Source of the DNA: Sva-07 sp963698565
GTDB taxonomy: Bacteria; Actinomycetota; Acidimicrobiia; Acidimicrobiales; Ilumatobacteraceae
Length of the DNA: 64,000 bases
NCBI GenBank assembly: GCA_963698565.1
Contig: CAVORH010000011.1
Location: forward strand, 89,277 to 153,276
Direction of reading: 5' to 3'
Of the stretch, positions 6,488 through 12,741 are shown piece by piece. Each line of letters opens with the position of its first letter. Within the stretch, counting starts at the first letter, position 1. The position numbers and the translations under genes were made by a program. Under the pieces are notes generated by a model. It was not told the DNA's origin, made no database searches, and saw only the letters and a list, made by a program, of their open reading frames with translations.

Positions 6488-8062
6488 ATGTCCCGCAGGA
6501 TCGACATCGAGCTGACGAGCGCGCTCCCCGACGGCTCATGGACGTGGCGCGCCGCTGGCGCCCGCAAGCCCAACGGCCACTTGGACGGCGGGTTACTGCC
6601 GCCAGGATCGGCGGTCGGCGACGTCCTGAAGGTCGAGGTCGAGCAGATGCTCGACGGCATCGAGGTGCAGTCGATCGTCAAGGGTCGCGAGAAGGCCGAG
6701 GACGCGGGCCTGATCGAGCTGCTCCCCAGCGAGAAGCCATTCGAGGCGGTGATCGAGACCCGCGCCAAGCGTGACCGCAGCGAACGACGTGACGGTCGCG
6801 ACGGGCGTGACGGCCGTAAGCGTCGCGACGGCAAGCGAGATGGCGGTCGAGCCGGTGGTCGTGACGGCGACGGCAAGGGCCGTTCCGACCAACGGCGTCA
6901 GCGGCCGCACTTCGAAGCACCACCCGAACTCCCCCAGCGCCCGAAGCCCAAGCGGTTGCGACCCGGCAAGGCCCGTCGCAATGCAGTCCTCGCTGATCTG
7001 CCAGAGGAGCAGCGGCCGATCGCCGAGCTCGCACTCCAGGGGATGTCCGCCGTGCGTGCCCGGGTCAAGGAGGAGAACGCGAAGCTCGAAGCCGCCGGAC
7101 AGCCGACGATGCCCGAGGCGTCGGTCGTCAAGATGGCCGAAGACATGTTGCCCAAGTTGCGTGTGGCTGAATGGCTCGATCGAGCCGAAGCGGCCCAGCG
7201 GCAGATGGAACACCTCGACCTTCGTGATCTGCGGAGCGTCGTGGCCGCCAGTGACGACTCGATCGTCGCTCGCGACGAATCCACCCGGGCGATCGCCGAC
7301 GACTTGCGTCAGGCGCTCGTGCGCAAGCAGGACGAAGAACTCCTGCTCTGGTTCGGCGACATCGACGCCGCGATCGGAGTCGGACGCGTGATCCGGGCAC
7401 TCCGTCTCTCGTCACAGCCACCCAAGGCCGGCGTCATGTTCCCGCCGGATCTGGCCCGCCGACTCGGCGAGGCTGCAACGGCGGCGCTGCAGCCGGAGGA
7501 TCCCGCCGATCGATGGATCGCCGTGCTCGAGGCCACCGCCTTCTCACCGGTCCGAACGCTGGTTGCGCCGACGACCGCGCCGTCGGTCGTGACCGACGAC
7601 CTCAAGGCGACGGTACTGCGCCTCGGACCTGCCCTACCCCAGATCGCTGCGCTGCTCGGTGTGGAGATCCCACCTGGCACACCCAAGCCGAAGCCGCTCC
7701 GCGCCGGACCGCCGCGCAAGGACGGTCGGGGCGAGCGAGGCAAGGACAACCGCTCCGGTGGCAAGGGCGGACGCCCCACCGACCGTCCACGCCCGGCTCG
7801 TACGACGCCACCTGCCGCAGCACCGGAGCCGCCGAAGGAGCCGGCGCCGGTCGTCGAGGAGGCACCAGCTCCCGAGGCACCGGTCGAGGAGACACCAGCC
7901 GCCGAGGCGCCGGTCGAGGAGACACCAGCCGCCGAAGCGCCGGTCGAGGAGGCACCAGCCGCCGAGACACCGGTCGAGGAGACACCAGCCGCCGAAGCAC
8001 CGGTCGAGGAGACACCAGCCGCCGAAGCGCCAGTCGACGAGGTCACCGCGTCGAGCGACTGA
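6488..8062 (+). CDS. Conserved acidimicrobial protein with basic linker and EETPAAEAPV repeats
   Basis: A 524-aa protein I do not recognise. Residues 1-95 form a compact domain opening RRIDIELTSALPDGSWTWRAAG and reading like a small beta-barrel (KVEVEQMLDGIEVQSIV). Residues 96-145 are an Arg/Asp/Gly-rich linker (RRDGRDGRDGRKRRDG). About 150-400 is helical and contains ADLPEEQRPIAELALQGM and DEELLLWFGDIDAAI. About 400-450 is basic again, and the tail is six 10-residue repeats rich in Glu, Ala and Pro. The alternation of basic and acidic disordered segments suggests nucleic-acid or ribosome association, but that is inference. ATG 6488 is chosen because sequence upstream overlaps the divergent promoter. 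Confidence 0.75.
   Translation: MSRRIDIELTSALPDGSWTWRAAGARKPNGHLDGGLLPPGSAVGDVLKVEVEQMLDGIEVQSIVKGREKAEDAGLIELLPSEKPFEAVIETRAKRDRSERRDGRDGRDGRKRRDGKRDGGRAGGRDGDGKGRSDQRRQRPHFEAPPELPQRPKPKRLRPGKARRNAVLADLPEEQRPIAELALQGMSAVRARVKEENAKLEAAGQPTMPEASVVKMAEDMLPKLRVAEWLDRAEAAQRQMEHLDLRDLRSVVAASDDSIVARDESTRAIADDLRQALVRKQDEELLLWFGDIDAAIGVGRVIRALRLSSQPPKAGVMFPPDLARRLGEAATAALQPEDPADRWIAVLEATAFSPVRTLVAPTTAPSVVTDDLKATVLRLGPALPQIAALLGVEIPPGTPKPKPLRAGPPRKDGRGERGKDNRSGGKGGRPTDRPRPARTTPPAAAPEPPKEPAPVVEEAPAPEAPVEETPAAEAPVEETPAAEAPVEEAPAAETPVEETPAAEAPVEETPAAEAPVDEVTASSD
7861..8040 (+). repeat. Six tandem 30-bp repeats inside a coding region
   Basis: Six 30-bp units in register, each close to GACACCAGCCGCCGAAGCGC followed by CGGTCGAGGA, at 7861, 7891, 7921, 7951, 7981 and 8011. 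Each encodes one (E)TPAAEAPVE decapeptide of the 524-aa protein. Most differences are single bases, several of them synonymous, which points to recent copy-number change. Confidence 0.9.
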
Positions 8063-8106
8063 GCGGGTTCGCCTCGTTCGAGACGCAGCACGTACGATCC
8101 TCGGCC

Positions 8107-8892
8107 ATGTCCGAGATCGTCACCTACGAAACGCGCGACCGCGTCGCCCTGATCACCCTCAACCGTCCCGACGCGCGCAATGCGGTCAACGGCGACGTCG
8201 CCCAGGCAATGGAGGCCGCCATCGACCGGATGGAGGCCGACGACGACATCTGGATCGGCATCATCCAGGCCAACACCGAAGGCCAGGAACGGCCGGTGTT
8301 CTGCGCCGGCGCCGATCTGAAGGCGATCAACTCGGGCGCCGGAGGCTCGCTGATGACCGAGCGAGGAGGCTTCGCCGGCTTCGCCTATCGCGAGCGCAAG
8401 AAGCCGGTGATCGTCGCCGTCGACGGCCTCGCCACTGCCGGAGGCTGTGAGATCGTGCTCGCTGCCGATCTGGTGGTCGCAACGACCCGATCGGCCTTCG
8501 GGCTGGCCGAGGTGAAGCGCAACCTCGTGGCGGGCGCCGGAGGGCTGTTTCGGCTCCCCCGTGCGATCGGGCGATCGGCAGCGATGGAGCTGATTCTCAC
8601 CGGCGAGCCGTTGTCTGCGGCGCGCGCACACGAACTCGGCCTCGTGAACCGTCTCGTCGAGCCCGGGGAGGCCACCGACGAAGCGTTTCGACTCGCCGCC
8701 CAGATCACCGCGGCCGCGCCGCTCGCCGTGTGGGAGAGCCGCAAGGTCGTGCTCGCTGCTGCCACCGAGGACGACGAGACGCTGAAGCAGATGACCGACG
8801 CAGCCATGGGCGTCGTGATGCGCTCCGAGGACCTCGGCGAAGGGCTGACCGCGTTCATCGAGAAGCGCCCGCCACAGTGGAAGGGGCGCTGA
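8107..8892 (+). CDS. Enoyl-CoA hydratase/isomerase family protein
   Basis: The 261-aa crotonase-fold enzyme probably hydrates trans-2-enoyl-CoA in beta-oxidation. Both catalytic glutamates of true hydratases are present, Glu115 in TAGGCEIVL and Glu135 in AFGLAEV, spaced by the canonical 20 residues. The oxyanion-hole segment CAGADLKAI lies near 65. The C-terminal lid LGEGLTAFIEKRPPQWKGR is typical of actinobacterial EchA proteins. ATG 8107 begins the conserved region; the frame also stays open over the upstream gene in the wrong phase. It stands alone, with a hairpin after it and a convergent GNAT gene. Natural substrate unknown. Confidence 0.88.
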   Translation: MSEIVTYETRDRVALITLNRPDARNAVNGDVAQAMEAAIDRMEADDDIWIGIIQANTEGQERPVFCAGADLKAINSGAGGSLMTERGGFAGFAYRERKKPVIVAVDGLATAGGCEIVLAADLVVATTRSAFGLAEVKRNLVAGAGGLFRLPRAIGRSAAMELILTGEPLSAARAHELGLVNRLVEPGEATDEAFRLAAQITAAAPLAVWESRKVVLAAATEDDETLKQMTDAAMGVVMRSEDLGEGLTAFIEKRPPQWKGR

Positions 8893-8912
8893 GGCGCCCG
8901 CTCAGAACGGGC
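8883..8912. terminator. Bidirectional terminator between convergent genes
   Basis: GGGCGC (8884-8889) and GCGCCC (8894-8899) form a stem over the enoyl-CoA hydratase stop; GCCCG (8896-8900) and CGGGC (8908-8912) offer an alternative stem reaching into the end of the convergent GNAT gene. Confidence 0.4.
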
Positions 8913-9351
8913 GGAACGTGGTGATCAGGCGGGCCACGATGCCCGCGCGCTCGTAGAGGTTCTTCGTGTGTCGATCGCCCGGGAGCGCCTGTCCCTCGAC
9001 GGCGATCGCTCCACGGGTTCTCGACTCGGCGATCGCCTCGGCCAGCAGTGCATCTCCGAATCCGAGTTCACGGGCCTCGGGCGTCACCCACACCTGGTCG
9101 ATCCGGAGCACCTGATCGTCTCCCAGGTCGGCAACGAGATAGCCGACCACGATGTCGTCGATCACGGCGACGTGCACGTCCGATGTGCCACATCGCGCAG
9201 CCCAGTCCTCGATCTGCGGGTGCTCGATCAGCCAGCGATCGCCGCCGCGTTGCCCGACGAGCGCCCCTCGGGCCTCGTGTTCGAGCAGCTCGAGGGCGAC
9301 GAGGTCGTCGCCGTTCGCCGGATCGGCCCGTCGAACGATCGGGTCGATCAT
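8902..9351 (-). CDS. GNAT family N-acetyltransferase
   Basis: The 149-aa protein should transfer an acetyl group from acetyl-CoA to an unknown amine. The core shows HVAVIDDIVVGYLVADL (strands 2-4), then RIDQVWVTPEARELGFGDAL, in which REL-GFGD is the pyrophosphate-binding RxxGxG/A loop, then a helix and NLYERAGI, the usual C-terminal motif. ATG 9351 overlaps the stop of the upstream gene by four bases (ATGA). The substrate cannot be read from the sequence; the upstream partner, also uncharacterised, may be functionally linked. Confidence 0.8.
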   Translation of the reverse strand: MIDPIVRRADPANGDDLVALELLEHEARGALVGQRGGDRWLIEHPQIEDWAARCGTSDVHVAVIDDIVVGYLVADLGDDQVLRIDQVWVTPEARELGFGDALLAEAIAESRTRGAIAVEGQALPGDRHTKNLYERAGIVARLITTFRPF

Positions 9352-9770
9352 TCGACGTCACCACGCAGTTGGTCGATCTTGCCGAGGATCGTGCGGCGAT
9401 GACGGCCCGCTCGTTCGTACGCCTCGATGGCTGCTCGCTCAGCGGTCTCGAGACCGTCGAGCAGTGCGACGATGTCCGACGCAGGCAGGTGGTCGTAATC
9501 GGCAAGCGCCAACGATGAAGCGTCGACCGGTGGCGTCAGCGGTGGATCGTTCGGTTCCCCGGTGGTGTCGATCGGTTCGACCGGAGCGTCGCCATCGTCG
9601 GTGACGGTGTCGGCGGGCGGCACTCCCCCGCCACCGACGATCTCGTCCACGCGGCTACGGAGCTCACGCACTCCCTGGTCGACCGCGAGCTTGCCGACGA
9701 ACCGTGCGAGCACGATCTCGCGCCGCATCCGATCGAAGGCTGCCGGCACCTGATCCAACAACGTGGTCAT
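9348..9770 (-). CDS. Hypothetical protein, largely helical, translationally coupled to GNAT
   Basis: A 140-aa cytoplasmic protein starting at ATG 9770 (TTLLDQVPAAFDRMRREIVL). Residues 1-55 are helical and charged, 55-95 are a Pro/Asp-rich linker (DAPVEPIDTTGEPNDPPLTP), and the last 45 residues form a helix pair (LPASDIVALLDGLETAERAA, then YERAGRHRRTILGKIDQL). No catalytic motif is visible. Its stop overlaps the GNAT start (ATGA). It follows the DUF4193 gene by 13 bp in the same direction. I do not recognise the family. Confidence 0.65.
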   Translation of the reverse strand: MTTLLDQVPAAFDRMRREIVLARFVGKLAVDQGVRELRSRVDEIVGGGGVPPADTVTDDGDAPVEPIDTTGEPNDPPLTPPVDASSLALADYDHLPASDIVALLDGLETAERAAIEAYERAGRHRRTILGKIDQLRGDVE

Positions 9771-9783
9771 GCCGGCGTCGAGT

Positions 9784-10281
9784 TCACGAGCCGCCGAAGA
9801 TCGGACAGTCGTCGTCTCCGACCGGGCAGTTCGGCGCACTGGAGCGCACGAGCAGGAAGCACGACGTGCACAGCTGTTCGTCCTGCTGCTTGGGCATGAG
9901 GCGCTCGCCGCCTTCGCCCTTGACGTCGGGCTCGTCGTCCTCGTCCTCGTCGTCGTCATCGTCGTCGGACGCGACGAGCCGGTCCTTCAGGATCTTGTCG
10001 AGATCCTCCTCGACGTCGTCGTCGGCGAGCAGCTCCTCGTCCTCGTCGTCGTCATCGTCGTCGGCGCGCTTCTTGCGTTTCGTGCGGGGCGTCTCGGCTG
10101 CAGCCTCGTCCTCGTCGTCGTCGTCGTCGACCACTGCATCGTCGTCGTCATCGTCGTCGGCCGGCAGGTCGTCGTCGTCGTCGAGATCGATGTCGTCGTC
10201 GTCGAGATCGATGTCATCGGTCTCTTCTTCGGATTCGATCTCGTCGTCGGATTCGATCTCTGTCGTGTCGTCGTCAGCCAT
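9784..10281 (-). CDS. DUF4193-type protein with very long poly-Asp/Glu stretch and Cys4 motif
   Basis: A 165-aa protein. Residues 1-125 are dominated by Asp and Glu, with several runs of five to eight Asp interrupted by a single basic patch (TKRKKRA at about 67-73). The C-terminus has Cys138 and Cys141 (CTSC) and Cys152 and Cys159 (NCPVGDDDCP), a likely zinc ribbon. MPKQQDEQLCTSCFLLV matches the conserved C-terminal part of actinobacterial DUF4193 proteins, which are usually about 100 aa. The extra length is all acidic. Function unknown; such acidic tails often mimic nucleic acid or bind basic proteins. A CRP-type palindrome lies about 100 bp upstream. Confidence 0.8.
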   Translation of the reverse strand: MADDDTTEIESDDEIESEEETDDIDLDDDDIDLDDDDDLPADDDDDDDAVVDDDDDEDEAAAETPRTKRKKRADDDDDDEDEELLADDDVEEDLDKILKDRLVASDDDDDDEDEDDEPDVKGEGGERLMPKQQDEQLCTSCFLLVRSSAPNCPVGDDDCPIFGGS

Positions 10282-10379
10282 GTCGTCGTTTCGATCTCGT
10301 CGTGCGGCGGGTCACCGAACGAATGGGCGGTTGCGGCGGGAGCATAGGCCTGGCTGGCCGATCCACTGAGACGCCGCTC

Positions 10380-10397
10380 GTGTGACAGGGGTCACAC
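10380..10397. promoter_or_regulatory. Perfect CRP/FNR-type site TGTGA-N6-TCACA
   Basis: GTGTGACAGGGGTCACAC contains TGTGA (10381-10385) and TCACA (10392-10396) with the canonical 6-bp spacer, matching the consensus of the mycobacterial cAMP receptor protein. It lies between the ends of thyX and the start of the DUF4193 gene; relative to a candidate -10 TATGCT (10346-10341, minus strand) its centre is near -55. It could instead act as a thyX terminator stem. Confidence 0.5.
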
Positions 10398-10424
10398 CGC
10401 ACGGATCGTGGCGTCGATCGACGC

Positions 10425-12026
10425 TCAGGCGTCGCCTCGGCGAGCCTCGGCGCGCCGCTCGGCTTCGAGCCGTTCGAGTTCCGGTGCCTCGGTGGTCATG
10501 TGGTTCATCGCCCCGGCGATTGCGTGGTGACCGGCCCGCTCCCCGATCAAGCGATGCATCTCCAATGCGACGCGTCGGTACGACGGGTGCCCCTGGGGCG
10601 ACGAGCGGAGCTCGAGCATGTGGATCGCCTCTCGGGCGTTGAACTGCATCACGTAGCGCATGCGGTACGCCATCGACACCGCATAGGACGCCTGTGCCGG
10701 GTACTCGCCGTCGAGCGCGTCGTAGAGCGCCGCCGACCGGTGCATCGCCTCGTCGAACTCGGTGCCGAGGCCCGCCTCGTCGACCAGATCGGGACGGGTG
10801 TAGCCGTGGTTCGGCGTCAGACGCTGCCATTCGATCGTCAGCATCCGATGTCGTTGCATGTCGCGGAAGGCCCCGTAGTCGCTCAACACGTCGAAGCGGT
10901 AGAAGCTGCGCTCGAACGCGCGGCCCGGCTTGTGACGCCGGTTCTCGCGTTCGCCGACGTACGCCCGGATCAACGCGACGCGCTCGTCGACACCCAGCTG
11001 TCGGACACGGTCGATCAGCTGATGCTCGGGCAGGGTCGAATGCGAGTAGCAGATCGCCGCCAGCAGCTTGTCCTCGGCGTCGGGGTCGAAGTCGACCAGT
11101 TCGACCTCCGCCGCCGGTTCGACCGGAGCCGACCCGAACAACTCGTCGACGAGTGCCGCCGTGTCCGACCGCGTCGTGGCGAGATAGTCGCTCCAGCGGC
11201 CACCCCGGTCCGGCAGGTCGACCCGTCGGAGGAAGCTCGGGATCACCTTGCGCAGCTCGTGCAGCATCAGATCGGCGTACTCGCGCGCTTCCGGCAGCGT
11301 GTTCGAACGCATCCGCAGGAGCAACGCCTCGAATGCCTGTCCGGTTCCGTAGATCCCGACGTTGGACGTCGCCGCCGCCGGCAGGATCCCGCGCACCGCG
11401 TCGAGGGCTTTGGCGCGAGTCGCCGTCCGGTAGACGAACTCGCTGTCGCTGGGCCCACGCGGTACCGTCGAGCGAACGTGTTCCGTGACGGCATCGACGC
11501 TGCGGCTGTACGAGTCGAAGATCCGATCGAGGTCGCCGACGTACCGAGTGCCGAGTGGTCCGGCGAGCACCTCCGGGTCGCGGTAGTAGCGGTATCGGCC
11601 GCCGAGCCTGGCGTCGTACGAGATGTACCGGGTGCTCTGCTCGAGGTAGCTCATCAAGCGACCCCACTCGAGGATCTTCGTGAGCAGGTTCGACGCCTGC
11701 TCGCACGCGAGATGAACACCTCCGAGCTGGGCGACCGAGTCGTCGCCGTAGTCGAAGAAGACCCGTTCGTAGAGTTCCTCCGCCCGGTCGAGGCCGATCG
11801 TCGCATCGACGGAGTGGTCGCCGCTGACGTCGAGATCGCCGACGAACTCGTCGAGGAACAGGCGCCGCAGCGACTTGTGACTCCGGCTGTACCGGGCAAA
11901 GAGTGCGCCCTTCACGACCTCGGGAAGGTTGACGAGCGCGAACACCGGGCCGTCGAGATTGGTGAAGTACCTGCGGAGCACATCGGCTTCGTCCGCGGTG
12001 AAGGACTCGGGGACGTACACAGCCAC
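10425..12026 (-). CDS. Double-domain FAD-dependent thymidylate synthase-like protein (ThyX-like)
   Basis: The 533-aa protein is more than twice the usual ThyX length (about 220-250) and looks like two ThyX modules. Module 1 (to about residue 250) carries a degenerate motif, LMSYLEQSTRYISYD near 125-138, in place of the RHRxxSxNExSxRY loop. Module 2 has DMQRHRMLTIEWQRLTP near 387-403: RHR kept, the rest changed. ThyX makes dTMP from dUMP with methylene-tetrahydrofolate and FAD/NADPH, but these deviations leave catalysis doubtful. Similar long ThyX homologues occur in other actinobacteria. ATG 12026 starts at MAVYVPESF. It is a single gene. Confidence 0.75.
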   Translation of the reverse strand: MAVYVPESFTADEADVLRRYFTNLDGPVFALVNLPEVVKGALFARYSRSHKSLRRLFLDEFVGDLDVSGDHSVDATIGLDRAEELYERVFFDYGDDSVAQLGGVHLACEQASNLLTKILEWGRLMSYLEQSTRYISYDARLGGRYRYYRDPEVLAGPLGTRYVGDLDRIFDSYSRSVDAVTEHVRSTVPRGPSDSEFVYRTATRAKALDAVRGILPAAATSNVGIYGTGQAFEALLLRMRSNTLPEAREYADLMLHELRKVIPSFLRRVDLPDRGGRWSDYLATTRSDTAALVDELFGSAPVEPAAEVELVDFDPDAEDKLLAAICYSHSTLPEHQLIDRVRQLGVDERVALIRAYVGERENRRHKPGRAFERSFYRFDVLSDYGAFRDMQRHRMLTIEWQRLTPNHGYTRPDLVDEAGLGTEFDEAMHRSAALYDALDGEYPAQASYAVSMAYRMRYVMQFNAREAIHMLELRSSPQGHPSYRRVALEMHRLIGERAGHHAIAGAMNHMTTEAPELERLEAERRAEARRGDA

Positions 12027-12117
12027 GATCGATCACTCTAGAAGAGCCTGACCGGGCCCCCCGGGATCCTCCGGGATCGATGACCAGGGAGGATGTGGAT
12101 TCGATGGCTGGGCCGGG

Positions 12118-12741
12118 TCAGGCGTGAACGATGCCGGCGTCGGCGATCACGTCGACCTCGACGGTGGTCGCCCGCCCCAACACCCTCCCGTCGACGAGCA
12201 CCACCACCGGCCGCGCGAACGTCCAGCGTTCCCGCTTCACCGACCGGGTGGAGATCGCCGGATGCGGGAGATGGGAGGCAGTCGGCAGCCGCCGCCACGC
12301 CGCGAGGCGCTGACGGACGGACATCTCCGTGCTCGCCGCCGCCACCTCGATCCGACCGTCGTTCGGATGCCCGCGCGGGGCGACGTCCCATCGTCCGAGG
12401 AACTCGGCGTTCATCACGAGCACGATCGGTCCACGGAACCAACCGCCGCGCCACCACGGTGTGCGCATCACCACATGGGCGCACGCCGGGACGGCGACCT
12501 CGGCCCCGTCGAGTCGCACCTCGGCGAGGTCGATCGGCAGTTCGCTCACCTGCATCCGATCGGGTGCGCCGGCGCCCAGGGTCCGGGCGAGGTCGCCCCC
12601 GGCGACGAAGATCGGCGGGCCCGACTGCTCGCTGCGCTGCCCGGCCACTGCGGCGGCGACGGCGTCGTCGGTGGACAGGATGAGGAGTCCATCCGGTCGA
12701 TCGACCGACCGACCCCACGATTCACCCTTGCGGATCGTCAT
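12118..12741 (-). CDS. Short diacylglycerol/lipid-kinase-like protein with degenerate active site
   Basis: This 207-aa protein resembles the YegS/BmrU/DAGK C-terminal beta-sandwich: VMNAEFLGRWDVAPRGHPND at about 110-130 is the typical NGxxxGGGxxxAPxAxPDDG segment, and the end is a strand-rich region with DGRVLGRATTVEVDVIADAG. The N-terminal ATP-binding half is almost gone; FVAGGDLARTL at about 45-55 looks like a leftover of the GGDGT nucleotide loop without GT. Functional kinases are about 300 aa. Its ATG 12741 overlaps the helY stop (ATGA), making it the last gene of tatB-tatC-helY. It is probably a non-catalytic relative; the role is unknown. Confidence 0.55.
   Translation of the reverse strand: MTIRKGESWGRSVDRPDGLLILSTDDAVAAAVAGQRSEQSGPPIFVAGGDLARTLGAGAPDRMQVSELPIDLAEVRLDGAEVAVPACAHVVMRTPWWRGGWFRGPIVLVMNAEFLGRWDVAPRGHPNDGRIEVAAASTEMSVRQRLAAWRRLPTASHLPHPAISTRSVKRERWTFARPVVVLVDGRVLGRATTVEVDVIADAGIVHA

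Noticed and set aside
9930..10260. GTC/GTCGTCGTC-rich array considered as a microsatellite or CRISPR-like repeat
   Set aside because: It is the poly-Asp coding part of the DUF4193 gene; there are no spacers and no fixed repeat unit.
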